The notes under the pieces were generated by a model that saw nothing but the letters and a program-made list of their open reading frames with translations, was not told the DNA's origin and did not search any database. Shown one piece after another: positions 53,467 through 63,464 of a DNA stretch of 64,000 nt (the stretch's first letter is position 1; the number at the start of each line of letters is the position of its first letter). The stretch spans positions 817,281 to 881,280 of the forward strand of contig NZ_FRCA01000001.1 in assembly GCF_900142755.1 (NCBI RefSeq), given 5' to 3'. Position numbers and translations under genes: made by a program. This stretch comes from Halomonas cupida (GTDB lineage Bacteria > Pseudomonadota > Gammaproteobacteria > Pseudomonadales > Halomonadaceae).

Positions 53467-54333
53467 TCACTGGTTGTCGAGCTTGCCGGCATCGGCGTCG
53501 CGCAACAGATCACCGAGTTCGTCGAAGATGTCGGCGTGGCTGACCAGCAGGTTCTCGCCGTAGAGATCTTTCGGTAGACCCTCGGGGCATGGGTAGAGGT
53601 GGCCTGTTGAGGCGCCTGCCTCTCTGGCGATCAGCAGCCCGGCTGCGAAATCCCAGGGGGATACCGTCTCGTAGTAGGCATCAAGGCGTCCGCAGGCCAC
53701 GTCACACAGGTCGAGAGCGGCGGAACCGTTGCGTCGTACGTCACGGCAGTGGGTAAGCACAGCCTGAAGGCGGCGCATCAGTGGCGGACGGCTATCGCGG
53801 CGATACGGGAAGCCGGTCGCGACCAGACTGTGCTCGAGAGGCTTGCCGGCACTGGCCTTGATGGGGTTGCCGTTGCGCCAGGCACCGGCGCCCCGCAGTG
53901 CGGTAAAGGTCTCGTTGAGGAAGGGTGCATGAACCACGCCCAACTGGGTGACGCCATCCTTGACGTAGGCAATGGATACCGCCACATGGCGCAGCCCATG
54001 GGCAAAGTTGACGGTGCCATCGATGGGATCCACGACCCACAGCGCGCCGTCCTGTTCCACCGCATCGCGATCCGGCGCCAGCTCCTCGCTGAGACGTTCC
54101 TCTCCCGGGAAGTGCTGCTCAAGGTACTCGCGAATCAGGGTGTCCACCGCTACGTCGGTGGTCGTGACCAGCTCCTGACCATCCTTGTAGTGGTGCTCGA
54201 GGTTGTCCGCCTCGCGAGCTTCAAGAATCATGCGGCCGGCAGCGGCGGCGATCTCGAGGGTCTTGTCGAGCCGTTGCTGTAGAGACATGTGCTGTGGGGA
54301 CATGGCCTCTGGAGAGTGCGGATCTGATGACAT
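53467..54333 (-). CDS. Inositol monophosphatase-family phosphatase
   Basis: A 288-residue enzyme. SEELAPD and WVVDPIDGTVNFAHGLRHVAVSIAY are the metal-binding motifs; SPWDFAAGLLIAREAGA is the third. Family members hydrolyse inositol-1-phosphate, 3'-phosphoadenosine 5'-phosphate or fructose-1,6-bisphosphate; the exact substrate is not clear from sequence. Start ATG 54333 after ACGGAG is preferred to a GTG six codons upstream. Confidence 0.88.
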   Translation of the reverse strand: MSSDPHSPEAMSPQHMSLQQRLDKTLEIAAAAGRMILEAREADNLEHHYKDGQELVTTTDVAVDTLIREYLEQHFPGEERLSEELAPDRDAVEQDGALWVVDPIDGTVNFAHGLRHVAVSIAYVKDGVTQLGVVHAPFLNETFTALRGAGAWRNGNPIKASAGKPLEHSLVATGFPYRRDSRPPLMRRLQAVLTHCRDVRRNGSAALDLCDVACGRLDAYYETVSPWDFAAGLLIAREAGASTGHLYPCPEGLPKDLYGENLLVSHADIFDELGDLLRDADAGKLDNQ

Positions 54334-54499
54334 GGACAACTCCGTGATCACTGGGCAATGGGTGCGATGCTACCACTCCATGGCGATTTGTGCAGTGCAA
54401 TGCTCTGGTGCGGCGACGCAGCATTACCTATGCTGTGGTCTTGTGTTGGGCATCTTCGCGGATGGAAATCGAGACGCACCTGGATAGAAGGAGACATGC

Positions 54500-55264
54500 A
54501 TGTCAGCAACAACCCCCAGAGTCGCTGTTGTTACCGGCACCACCAGTGGCATTGGTGCTGCTGTGGTGGCGCATCTACGCGAGCAGGGCCTGCAGGTACT
54601 GGCCGTGGATTTCAATCCGGATGGCGCGACGGTCGCCGAGAAGGCCGGCGCCGTCTTCCATCAGGCGGACCTGACGGATGCGGATGCCTGTCGCGGCGCC
54701 ATCGCCGATGCAATAGCTCGATTCGGCCGTGTCGATATCCTGGTCAATAATGCCGGTATCCAGCATGTCTCGCCGATCGAGGATTTTCCTGAACAGAAGT
54801 GGCGCCAGATCATCGACCTGATGCTCACCGCTCCCTTCCTGCTGACTCAGGCTGCCTGGCCATCGATGCGCGAGAACGGTTGGGGCCGCATCATCAATAT
54901 CGCGTCGGTTCATGCCCAGGTGGCATCGCCGGGCAAGGCCGCCTACATCAGTGCCAAGCATGGTCTGATTGGCCTGACGAAGACCGCAGCCCTTGAAGGC
55001 GGCTCACAGGGCATTACGGCCAATGCGCTGCTGCCGGCCTATGTCAAGACGCCGCTGGTCGACAATCAGATCGCTGATCAGGCAAGACTGCATGGCATGG
55101 ACGAGCAACAGGTGATCGAGCAGGTCATGCTCAAGAATGCGGCGGTCAAGCGGCTGATCGAGCCTTCCGAGGTAGCAGCACTGGTTGGCTATCTGGCCTC
55201 GGACGCTGCCGGAGCCGTTACCGGGGCGAGCTGGAACATCGACCTGGGCTGGACCGCGCAGTAA
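54500..55264 (+). CDS. 3-hydroxybutyrate dehydrogenase
   Basis: A 254-residue short-chain dehydrogenase. TGTTSGIGAAVVAHL binds NAD(H), NNAGIQHVSPIEDFPEQKWRQII is typical of D-3-hydroxybutyrate dehydrogenases, and the catalytic Ser-Tyr-Lys set is IASVHAQVASPGKAAYISAKHG. LLPAYVKTPLVDNQIADQA fits the substrate loop. It interconverts 3-hydroxybutyrate and acetoacetate, the substrate of ScoAB. Preceded by AGAAGGAG. Confidence 0.9.
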   Translation: MSATTPRVAVVTGTTSGIGAAVVAHLREQGLQVLAVDFNPDGATVAEKAGAVFHQADLTDADACRGAIADAIARFGRVDILVNNAGIQHVSPIEDFPEQKWRQIIDLMLTAPFLLTQAAWPSMRENGWGRIINIASVHAQVASPGKAAYISAKHGLIGLTKTAALEGGSQGITANALLPAYVKTPLVDNQIADQARLHGMDEQQVIEQVMLKNAAVKRLIEPSEVAALVGYLASDAAGAVTGASWNIDLGWTAQ

Positions 55265-55313
55265 CGACTCTGTCACCACAGTGTCCAGCGGGCCCTTGTC
55301 CGTTGCTGAGCAG

Positions 55314-55337
55314 GAGACCGCCTCAAGAGGCGGTCTC
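55314..55337. terminator. Terminator between the dehydrogenase and regA
   Basis: GAGACCGCCT-CAAG-AGGCGGTCTC, a perfect 10-bp stem between convergent genes. No long T-run. Confidence 0.7.
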
Positions 55338-55400
55338 GGTCATTCGGTCTTGATCATGGCAGGGCAAACACAACAGCTGGGGGAAAGTAGCCCGCAGAGA

Positions 55401-55940
55401 TCAGCGCCGCACCGGACGTTTCTGCAGCTTGCGTTGCAGGGTGCGGCGGTGCATGCCCAGAGCTCGGGCAGTGGCCGAGATGTTGCCGTCGTGTTCCTGT
55501 AGCACCTTCTGGATATGCTCCCAGGTCAGGCGGTTGATCGAAGGGGGATTGTCGGCTACCTCGGCTTCCGGGTTGCCTTCCGTCTTTTCCAGTGCAGCAA
55601 GTACCTCGTCCGCATCGACGGGCTTGCACAGGTAGTTGACGGCTCCCAGTTTGATGGCCTCCACTGCGGTGGCGATGCTGGAGTAGCCGGTCAGAATGAC
55701 GACCCGACAGTCGGGCACGATCCTGAGCAACTCGGGTAGAATCTTCAGTCCGGACTCATGTTCGAGTTTGAGATCCAGAGTGGCCAGTTCGGGCTGGTGA
55801 CGTTCCGCCATTTCCAGCGCCTGCAGGCCGTCGTGAGCTACTGCCACGTCGAGACTTCGGCGCTGCATGGCGCGTTCCAGTACATGGCAGAACATGTCGT
55901 CGTCGTCGATGATCAGAAGGCGTTGTGCGGAGTCTTGCAT
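55401..55940 (-). CDS. regA: Response regulator of the RegA/PrrA/ActR family
   Basis: A 179-residue protein. The receiver has DDDD at 12-15 and phospho-acceptor Asp56 (ATLDLKLE). The C-terminal Fis-type helix-turn-helix is at about 140-175 (EHIQKVLQEHDGNISATARALGMHRRTLQRKLQKRP), the diagnostic RegA/PrrA ending. It controls respiration, CO2 and redox genes in proteobacteria (RoxR in pseudomonads). It follows the kinase gene with a 7-bp gap. Confidence 0.93.
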   Translation of the reverse strand: MQDSAQRLLIIDDDDMFCHVLERAMQRRSLDVAVAHDGLQALEMAERHQPELATLDLKLEHESGLKILPELLRIVPDCRVVILTGYSSIATAVEAIKLGAVNYLCKPVDADEVLAALEKTEGNPEAEVADNPPSINRLTWEHIQKVLQEHDGNISATARALGMHRRTLQRKLQKRPVRR

Positions 55941-55947
55941 GATGTCC

Positions 55948-57222
55948 TCAAGGGTGTAGCCCCTGGCCGGAGCGAGGTAGCGTGACTTCGGTCAGAGTGC
56001 CGCCGTCGGGGTGATTATACAGACTCACGCCACCTCCAAAGCGGTTGATCGTGGCGTGGGTCAGGAACAGGCCAATACCGAGGCCTCTGCTCTTGGTGGA
56101 GACGAAGGTCTCGCCGAGCTGATCGGCGATGTCCATGGCGATCCCCGGACCATGATCGCGGATGTCGATGATGACGTTCTCCGAAGTCCAGTCCAGGCCG
56201 ATCTCGATATCGTCGGGCTGGGCGTCGGCCGCATTGTTCAGCAGATTGGTCAGAGCCTGGTCGAGGGTGGTATCGACTACCAGTTGTGCCTGGCCACGCC
56301 GCCGCGCGACCTCAAGATGGAAGGTCACGTCAGGCCGCAACACCAACCACCGGTTGATCAGCGCCCTTAGCCAGGTTTCGACGTCGCGAACTTCAGGTTC
56401 GGCCATGCGACGTCGGTCGGCGTTCTCCACCAACTGGCGCAGGTGCGCCTTGCACACATCGACCTGCTGGCGCAGCAGTGTGAGGTCCTCTCCAAGAGGG
56501 GTGTCCTTGCCTGCCTCCTCTTGCATCTCGTTCAGCAGCACCGCCATGGTGGATAGCGGGGTGCCGAGCTCATGGGCGGTTCCGGCGGCCTGGGTTGCCA
56601 CGGCAAGCACCTGCTCGTTACGCAGTGCGGATTCGCGCGTACGGGAAAGTGTCTGGTCGCGATGACGCAAGGCGTGGGCCATCTTGTAGATGAAGAAGGT
56701 GACCAGGCCTGCGGACAGGAAGAAGTTCAACCACATTCCCAGAACGTGAAGGTTGAGGTTCATCGTATAGTGCGAACCCAACTGCGGGACTGGATGATAG
56801 ACCAGCATCAGGATGCTGTAGGCGCCCATTGCCGTACAGGCCAGCACCCAGGCATAGTGCCAGGGTAAGGTAGCGGCGGCGATGGTCACCGGTACCAGGT
56901 AATAGGTGATGAAGGGGTTGGTCGCGCCTCCTGTGAAGTAGAACAACAGACTGAGCCCGGCGACATCCAGCATCAGATGGATGAGATATTCCAGATGGCT
57001 GACATCCCGCGGCCAACCGAGGCGCCACCAGGTCGCGATGTTGATCAGTCCCATGGCCACGATCACGGCGATGACTGCGGGCACATCGAGGACGAAGCCG
57101 AGCAACTCGATGCCGACGATGATGCCAACCAGAAACCCGGTCCAGGTGATGCCTCTGACGTAGGTCAGACGCACCAGGTTGCGGTTGGGGGTGGATAATG
57201 GCAGGGGCAGGGCGGCAGGCAT
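55948..57222 (-). CDS. regB: Redox sensor histidine kinase of the RegB/PrrB family
   Basis: A 424-residue kinase with six membrane helices. GGATNPF (98-104) is the GGxxNPF ubiquinone-binding motif. H-box AAGTAHELGTPLSTMAVLL has His217; Cys257 (QQVDVCKAHL) occupies the place of the redox-active RegB cysteine. N and G boxes follow (LTNLLNNAADA, DHGPGIA, STKSRGLGIGLFL). It senses the quinone pool/redox state and phosphorylates RegA. The cytochrome oxidase cluster is a plausible target. Confidence 0.94.
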   Translation of the reverse strand: MPAALPLPLSTPNRNLVRLTYVRGITWTGFLVGIIVGIELLGFVLDVPAVIAVIVAMGLINIATWWRLGWPRDVSHLEYLIHLMLDVAGLSLLFYFTGGATNPFITYYLVPVTIAAATLPWHYAWVLACTAMGAYSILMLVYHPVPQLGSHYTMNLNLHVLGMWLNFFLSAGLVTFFIYKMAHALRHRDQTLSRTRESALRNEQVLAVATQAAGTAHELGTPLSTMAVLLNEMQEEAGKDTPLGEDLTLLRQQVDVCKAHLRQLVENADRRRMAEPEVRDVETWLRALINRWLVLRPDVTFHLEVARRRGQAQLVVDTTLDQALTNLLNNAADAQPDDIEIGLDWTSENVIIDIRDHGPGIAMDIADQLGETFVSTKSRGLGIGLFLTHATINRFGGGVSLYNHPDGGTLTEVTLPRSGQGLHP

Positions 57223-57358
57223 GATCTCTCCCTTTGTGTGCGTGGCGATGATAGCGCATCACAGCCGCTGACGTCGCGCGAGGGAGAATAGAGCACCGAC
57301 TGTCGGTAGTACGGATTGCCTGTAGAGGGTCAAGCCCCGTTGGATAAGGATGCCTGCG

Positions 57359-58609
57359 ATGGGAAAGAGACTGTTGCCGCTGTTGGTTGTTGCGTTGGGG
57401 ATTGGCATGTTCGTGCTACTCCAGGTCACCAGAACCCCACCTCCGGCGGTGGATGTTGCCGAGCGGGCGTGGCCGGTATCGACTGTCGAAGTGTCGCTGG
57501 GTACGCATCATTCTCACGTATCGCTCTATGGTGAAGTGGTCGCCCCCGGACGGGTGACGATCACTGCACCGCTGCCAGGACGTATTGCTGAACGTCCGGT
57601 CATGGAGGGCAGTCGCGTTGAGGCGGGTGACCTGCTGGTGGCGCTTGATGATGACGATATACAGCCCGTTGTGGTGCAAGCCGAGGCCGAGCTGGCGCGT
57701 ATCGAGGCCGAACTGGAGGCACAGCACGTTCGCTTTGCCAGTGATACGGAGGTCCTCACGCGGGAGAACGAATTGCTCGCCAACGCGCGTCAGCAGGTCG
57801 AGCGCATGCGCTCGCTGGTGCGCCGTAACCTGGCCTCCCGGGCGGAGCTGGATCAGTACGAGAACGACATCGCCCGAGCGGAGGTGACCAGACTCACTCG
57901 TCAGGGGGAGCTCAACCAACAGCCTGCCAGGGTTGCCGAGCTGGAGGCGCAGCGGGCTGCGGCCCGGGCGCAGCTGAACGAAGCCCGTCGTGATGCCGAG
58001 CGGGCACGCGCCCATGCGGAGTTTGCGGCGATCGTGACGGAACTGGCGGTGGCCCCTGGCGACCGCGTAAGGGAGGGAGATGCACTGCTGGATATCATTC
58101 CTCTACAGGGAATGGAGGTCAGGGCCAGGGTGTCTGCAGATCTCGAGCCCGAGTTGCTGGAAGCCCTGGCTGCCTCGAGTGCCTTGGTGGCACATGACTC
58201 GCAAGGAAACCGGTATCGTCTGCGTGGCATGGCGGGGGTTGGTGACCCAGCAGGCACGGAGGCCATTTTTACTTCCGATCGACCTCCTCTGTGGCTGAGG
58301 CCGGGAAAACTGGTGACGTTGTCATTGGAGCGACCTGCAACGGAGGCCAGTCTCGCCGTGCCCCATGACGCGCTGTATGGCAACGATCTTCTCTATATCG
58401 TCGAAGAGAGCCGCCTTCTTCCTCTGCCGGTGACCTATGTCGGTGAAATCCCCGGACCTGACGGCTCTCCGTGGGCGCTGGTCAAGGGCTCCGAGCTGGT
58501 CGATGGTCAGCGGGTTGTTACCACCCATCTGCCCAATGCCGTTGATGGCCTGGCAGTCGAGCCAGTGCCAGTGGACAGCGGGGCCCGGGAGTCAGAGGAT
58601 GCCCCGTGA
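57359..58609 (+). CDS. RND efflux membrane-fusion (periplasmic adaptor) protein
   Basis: A 416-residue HlyD/AcrA-type adaptor. ATG 57359 is better spaced from AAGG than ATG 57350. The N-terminal anchor (KRLLPLLVVALGIGMFVLL) is followed by a lipoyl half (GRVTITAPLPGRIAERPVMEGSRVEAGDLLVALD), a long coiled-coil hairpin (about 100-215), and a second lipoyl half with a beta-barrel. It links the inner-membrane pump to an outer-membrane channel, which is not encoded here. Its stop overlaps the pump start. Confidence 0.92.
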   Translation: MGKRLLPLLVVALGIGMFVLLQVTRTPPPAVDVAERAWPVSTVEVSLGTHHSHVSLYGEVVAPGRVTITAPLPGRIAERPVMEGSRVEAGDLLVALDDDDIQPVVVQAEAELARIEAELEAQHVRFASDTEVLTRENELLANARQQVERMRSLVRRNLASRAELDQYENDIARAEVTRLTRQGELNQQPARVAELEAQRAAARAQLNEARRDAERARAHAEFAAIVTELAVAPGDRVREGDALLDIIPLQGMEVRARVSADLEPELLEALAASSALVAHDSQGNRYRLRGMAGVGDPAGTEAIFTSDRPPLWLRPGKLVTLSLERPATEASLAVPHDALYGNDLLYIVEESRLLPLPVTYVGEIPGPDGSPWALVKGSELVDGQRVVTTHLPNAVDGLAVEPVPVDSGARESEDAP

Positions 58610-61600
58610 GTGATCTTCCCAACGCCGCAGCCGAGCGCAATGGTTGGATCGGTTTCCTCGCTCGGCATCGGGTCGCCGCCAATCTGGTGATGCTGCTCAT
58701 GCTGTTCGGTGGCGTTCTGGGACTGTCGCGCATGAATGTGCAGTTCCTCCCGGATTTCGCACTCGACATTGTCACCGTTCGTACCCTGTACAGCGGCGCT
58801 TCGGCGGAGGATGTGGAGAGCGGCATCACCGTCCCGCTGGAGCAAAGGCTGCGCAATATTGATGGCCTCAAGCGCATGACCTCGACCTCCGCCCAGGGCG
58901 TATCGAGTATCAGTCTGGAGTTTATCGAGGGCAGTGATCCGGTCCTGGCGCTGGACGATGTGCGCGAGCAGGTCGACTCTTTCACCAACCTGCCTACGGA
59001 TGCCGAAGAGCCTCGAGTCTCGCGGGTCGTCAACTACGAGCCGGTGGCCAGAGTGTTGCTGTATGGTGATGTCGATAGCGAGGCACTACGCAAGCTGGCG
59101 CGCCGCTACGAGGACGAGCTGCTGGCCGATGGCATCGATCGCGTGGATATCAGTGGTCTCCCCGAGCAGCAGATCAGCGTCGAGGTGCCGGTCGAGCGCC
59201 TCGGACAACTGGACCTCACTCTGCCGGAGATTGCCGAACGCCTCGATGGTATGTCGGTGGACCTCCCTGCCGGAATGCTGGGGCAGCAGGATGGTGCGCG
59301 GGAGTTGCGTGCCGTGGAGCAACGGCGCAGGGCCGAGGATTTCGCCGATATCAGTGTGCTGGCAGGGACACGAGTCCGCCTGACACTGGGTGATATCGCT
59401 ATCCTGCGGCAGCAGGCGAGACCGCAACAGACGACCTTGAACAGGGATGGACAACCGGGAGTCGAGCTGCTGTTGCAGAGATCCGAGAGTGGTAATGCGC
59501 TCGAGGCTGCCGAGGTGCTCAATCAGTGGCTGGAGCGTACCAGACGCGAGCTGCCGAACAGCCTGAAACTGGAAGTCCATGATCAGTCCTGGCAACTGAT
59601 CAGCGAGCGCATTCAGTTGCTGATCAACAACGGTGTCGGTGGCCTGGTACTGGTACTGGGCCTGCTTTACCTGTTCCTGCCGGCGCGAGTCGCGCTGTGG
59701 GTGGCGGTAGGCATCCCCACCGCCTTTCTGGGTGCCATGGCGGTGTTCTGGTTGGGTGGTGGCTCGGTCAACATGATCTCGCTGTTCGCCTTGATCATGG
59801 CGCTGGGTGTGATTGTCGATGACGCCATTGTGGTGGGCGAAGACGCTGATGCCCACTGGCGCAATGGAGAAGCACCAAGGTTGGCTTCGACAGGGGCGGC
59901 ACATCGTATGCTGTGGCCGGTGGTGGCGTCCTCGCTGACGACGGTTGCCGCCTTCATGCCGTTGCTGATGGTGGGTGGTCCGATCGGCAGCATTCTGCGT
60001 GATATCCCGTTGGTGATGATCTGTGTGCTGATTGCCTCGTTGCTGGAGTGCTTCGTGATTCTGCCGGCGCATCTGCGCAATGCCTTTGTGGCTGGTGCTA
60101 CGACGTCATCCGACAATGGCGAGGGCGTGGCCGTATCCTGGCGCCGATCCTTCGACGAGCGAGTGGACCGCTTGCGGCACGGTAGCTTTCGTCGCTTCTC
60201 CGCCTTCACGCTTCGCCATCGTGGTCTGACTCTGGCGTCGGCGGTGGCGCTGGTATTGACCATGGCAGGACTGGTTGCCAGTGGGCGTCTGGCCTTCGAC
60301 TTCTTTCCCACGCCGGAGCCCAGCGTGGTTTATGCCAACGTGAGCTTCGTTACCGGCACGCCGAGTGAGCAGGTCGCGGCGTATCTGGATGAGATGAATC
60401 AGGCATTGGAGGAGACGCTGGACGAACTGGATGAAGACATCGTCAAAGTCGCCATCACACGCCAGGGGGCGACGCTGGCGCCTGGTGCCGAGGCGCGGAC
60501 CGGCGATAACGTCGGCTCGGTCATGGTCGAGCTTACCGCATCGGATCATCGCCGGACGCGCAATCGCGAGTTCATCCGCAGCTGGAGGGAGAAGCTACCG
60601 CAAGCAGCGGGACTGGATGTGCTGTCGATTCGCGAGCGTGCTGGTGGGCCGCCTGGTGACGATGTCAGCGTCAGGCTGACTGGGGACGATGCGGGGGCGC
60701 TCAAATCCGCTTCCGAGCAGTTGGCTCAGGCCATGGCACAGATCCCCGGAGTCCTGCAGCCCACCGACGACCTTGCCTGGGGACGTGAGCAATTGATCTA
60801 TTCGGTCAATGCGCAGGGGCAGGCATTGGGATTGACCACCCGAGAATTGGGGCGCCAGCTGCGGGCCGCTTTCGAGGGTGTGCTGGTTCAGACGTTCCAG
60901 GATGGCGCCGATGAGGTAGAAGTCCGGGTCCTGTTGCCGGAACATCAGCGCGAACGACTGGCGACCCTTTCGCAATTGATGATTCGAGTTGACGATGGTC
61001 GCCTCGTACCGGTGGGACAGATCATGGACATCACCTACCGCCAGGGCTTCGATGCCCTGCGCCATGCCGATGGTCGTCTGGCGGTGGAGGTCAGTACCAA
61101 CCTCGACAGCGAGGTGACGACAACGGCCACAGTGATCGAGGCATTGGACTCCTCACTCATGCCGCAGCTCGTCCAGCAGTACCACCTGAATTACAGCTAT
61201 GAAGGCCAGGCCGCCGATCAGCGTGAGGTATTCGCCGACATGCAGACAGGGCTGATGGTGGGACTGGGACTGATGTATGCCGTACTGGCCTGGGTGTTCT
61301 CGTCATGGAGCCTACCGCTTATTGTCATGGCGACCATCCCGCTGGCGCTGGTGGGTGCCATGCTGGGGCATTGGGTCATGGGACTGAATCTGACCATCCT
61401 GTCGTTGTTCGGCCTCTTCGGCCTGTCGGGGATCGTCGTCAACAATGCGATCATTCTGGTGAGTTTCTACCGACATCAAAGAGCGGCGGGGCTGGCCATC
61501 AATGCGGCACTTGAAGAGGCGGTGGTGCAACGTGTGCGTGCGGTATTGCTGACGACCCTGACCACCATTGGCGGCCTCACTCCACTACTGTTCGAAACCT

Positions 61601-61752
61601 CTCTGCAGGCGCAGTTCCTGATCCCGATGGCAGTCACCATTGCCTTTGGTCTGGGCGTCTCCACCATGCTGGTACTGGCTGTCATCCCGGTATTGCTGAG
61701 TTACCTGGAGGGCTGGAGAGAACGTTTCCACGCTGTTGAACAGGCGGAATGA
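58606..61752 (+). CDS. RND efflux pump, inner-membrane transporter
   Basis: A 1048-residue AcrB/MexF-superfamily transporter with twelve helices and two large periplasmic loops. GGSVNMISLFALIMALGVIVDDAIVVGEDADAH has the paired Asp of the proton relay in helix 4. GLSGIVVNNAIILVSFYRHQRAAG is the second repeat. GTG 58606 overlaps the adaptor stop (GTGA). It exports drugs, detergents or other amphiphiles; the substrate is not predictable. Divergent from regBA, whose regulator could act here. Confidence 0.94.
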   Translation: MSDLPNAAAERNGWIGFLARHRVAANLVMLLMLFGGVLGLSRMNVQFLPDFALDIVTVRTLYSGASAEDVESGITVPLEQRLRNIDGLKRMTSTSAQGVSSISLEFIEGSDPVLALDDVREQVDSFTNLPTDAEEPRVSRVVNYEPVARVLLYGDVDSEALRKLARRYEDELLADGIDRVDISGLPEQQISVEVPVERLGQLDLTLPEIAERLDGMSVDLPAGMLGQQDGARELRAVEQRRRAEDFADISVLAGTRVRLTLGDIAILRQQARPQQTTLNRDGQPGVELLLQRSESGNALEAAEVLNQWLERTRRELPNSLKLEVHDQSWQLISERIQLLINNGVGGLVLVLGLLYLFLPARVALWVAVGIPTAFLGAMAVFWLGGGSVNMISLFALIMALGVIVDDAIVVGEDADAHWRNGEAPRLASTGAAHRMLWPVVASSLTTVAAFMPLLMVGGPIGSILRDIPLVMICVLIASLLECFVILPAHLRNAFVAGATTSSDNGEGVAVSWRRSFDERVDRLRHGSFRRFSAFTLRHRGLTLASAVALVLTMAGLVASGRLAFDFFPTPEPSVVYANVSFVTGTPSEQVAAYLDEMNQALEETLDELDEDIVKVAITRQGATLAPGAEARTGDNVGSVMVELTASDHRRTRNREFIRSWREKLPQAAGLDVLSIRERAGGPPGDDVSVRLTGDDAGALKSASEQLAQAMAQIPGVLQPTDDLAWGREQLIYSVNAQGQALGLTTRELGRQLRAAFEGVLVQTFQDGADEVEVRVLLPEHQRERLATLSQLMIRVDDGRLVPVGQIMDITYRQGFDALRHADGRLAVEVSTNLDSEVTTTATVIEALDSSLMPQLVQQYHLNYSYEGQAADQREVFADMQTGLMVGLGLMYAVLAWVFSSWSLPLIVMATIPLALVGAMLGHWVMGLNLTILSLFGLFGLSGIVVNNAIILVSFYRHQRAAGLAINAALEEAVVQRVRAVLLTTLTTIGGLTPLLFETSLQAQFLIPMAVTIAFGLGVSTMLVLAVIPVLLSYLEGWRERFHAVEQAE

Positions 61753-61855
61753 TCGGCAGTTGGACCGTCCCGTCACGTTGTCACATATCGGACGGGCTAC
61801 CGTTCAGCCGCAGATCCATCAGCAGTGGATCAATAGGTGAGAAAGCCAGTACAGG

Positions 61856-61885
61856 CATGGCCCCGGGAGGCTTCCCGAGGCCATG
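61856..61885. terminator. Hairpin between the RND and phoD genes
   Basis: CATGGCC-CCGGGA-GGCT-TCCCGA-GGCCATG forms a long stem with a small internal mismatch, between convergent genes. T-runs are absent. Confidence 0.7.
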
Positions 61886-61910
61886 GGGCAGATCTGAAGA
61901 AGAGTTGTAA

Positions 61911-63461
61911 TCAGGCCATCTGCGGCTTCAGTACTTCGGTATGCAGGGTGGAGCCCTCGACGTCCTTCAGAGTGACGGTCAGTTCCTTGGTCTCGGCGTC
62001 CAGATCGACCTGGCCGAAGAACTGGTAGCCTTCACTGGGCGCCAGGTTGGCACGGCCGTCTTCCGGGGCCTTCTGAAAGACCACTTGAGGGCCAAAGGTG
62101 GCATCCAGTGCATTGGGGCCGAAGGTGCCGGCATGCAGGGGGCCGCTGACGAACTCCCAAAAGGGGGTGAAGTCCTTGAAGCTGGCGCGGTCGGGGGCGT
62201 AATGGTGTGCTGCGGTGTAGTGCACGTCTGCGGTCAGCCACACCACATTGGCAATGCTGCCTTCGTGGATGGCCTTGAGCAGGCGTGCAATCTCGTGCTC
62301 GCGGCCTGCCGGTGCGCCATTATCACCATTGGCCACTGCCTCGAAGTTGTCGCCGTCGGCGACCACCAGACCCACGGGCATGTCCGAGGCGATGACCTTC
62401 CAGGTGGCGCGAGACGCAGATAGTGCGGCGATCAACTCGTCGACCTGGGTGGCGCCCAGCAGTGCCGCTGCCGGATCATCGGCTGACTGCATATTGGCCG
62501 AGTTGGCGCCGCGGTGAGTGCGCATATCGAGCATGAATACCTCGAGGTCAGGGCCATAATCGAAGCGCCGACGGATGCGATCCGGGGCTTCCGGCCACTG
62601 GCGAATCGGCATGTATTCCAGAAAGGCTTTTCGGGCACGAGCCGCCAGCAGAGATACATTCTTCTCGGTGTAACGCGGATCTTCGAGAATCTCGCCGGGA
62701 TACCAGTTGTTGGTGGTTTCGTGATCGTCCCATTGGGCGAACATCGGTACTTCTGCGTTGAAGCGTTTGAGGTTCTCGTCAAGCATGTTGTACGCATACT
62801 GGCCACGGTATTCATCCAACGTCTCGGCGACCTTGGATTTCTCGGCGGTCATCAGGTTGCGCCAGGTCTCGCCGTTGTCCATGGTGACGGTCTCTTCCAG
62901 CGGGCCATCGGCATAGATGGTGTCCCCCGAGTGAAGGAAGAAGTCCGGCGACTGCTGGCGCATGGTCTCGTAGATGCGCATGCCGCCGCGGGAAGTATCG
63001 ATTCCCCAGCCCTGACCGACAGTGTCTCCTGACCAGACGAAACGGACATTGCGGGGCGTGTCGCTGGGCAGGCGCAACTTGCCCACCACCGGTTCGCTGA
63101 TGGCGCGGTGATCTCCCAGCGCGGCAAATCGGACACGGTAGTGAAGGTCGGTGTCGCTGGCGAGACCGGTGACGTCGATCTTGCTGGTCATGCCCGTGGA
63201 TGGCAGGGCATCGGGGCCGGTCAACTGGCGAGCATTATGGAATTCGGCGTTGTCTGCGACCTCCAGCAGCATCTGTGAGGGTCGGTCGGCGCGTGACCAG
63301 ATCATGGCGCGATTGGTCCAGAGATCACCGCTCATGACACCGGAAGTGATCATCGGGCGTCGGTTCTCGGCCAGCACGATACCGGGAGCGGTCGTCAGCA
63401 GACCCAGGCCGGCACTGGCCTTCAGGCCGAATCCCAGAAACTGACGTCTTGTGGTGCGCAT
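61911..63461 (-). CDS. phoD: PhoD-family alkaline phosphatase (Tat substrate)
   Basis: A 516-residue phosphatase/phosphodiesterase. The N-terminus TTRRQFLGFGLKASAGLGLL is a twin-arginine signal, so it is exported folded. The metallophosphatase core has FVWSGDTVGQGWG, FLHSGDTIYADGPL, QWDDHETTNNW and WLTADVHYTAAHHY, which supply metal ligands. Two consecutive ATGs are present (63464, 63461); the second has the better distance from AGGAGG. It releases phosphate from phosphodiesters outside the cytoplasm. Confidence 0.94.
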   Translation of the reverse strand: MRTTRRQFLGFGLKASAGLGLLTTAPGIVLAENRRPMITSGVMSGDLWTNRAMIWSRADRPSQMLLEVADNAEFHNARQLTGPDALPSTGMTSKIDVTGLASDTDLHYRVRFAALGDHRAISEPVVGKLRLPSDTPRNVRFVWSGDTVGQGWGIDTSRGGMRIYETMRQQSPDFFLHSGDTIYADGPLEETVTMDNGETWRNLMTAEKSKVAETLDEYRGQYAYNMLDENLKRFNAEVPMFAQWDDHETTNNWYPGEILEDPRYTEKNVSLLAARARKAFLEYMPIRQWPEAPDRIRRRFDYGPDLEVFMLDMRTHRGANSANMQSADDPAAALLGATQVDELIAALSASRATWKVIASDMPVGLVVADGDNFEAVANGDNGAPAGREHEIARLLKAIHEGSIANVVWLTADVHYTAAHHYAPDRASFKDFTPFWEFVSGPLHAGTFGPNALDATFGPQVVFQKAPEDGRANLAPSEGYQFFGQVDLDAETKELTVTLKDVEGSTLHTEVLKPQMA

Positions 63462-63464
63462 CAT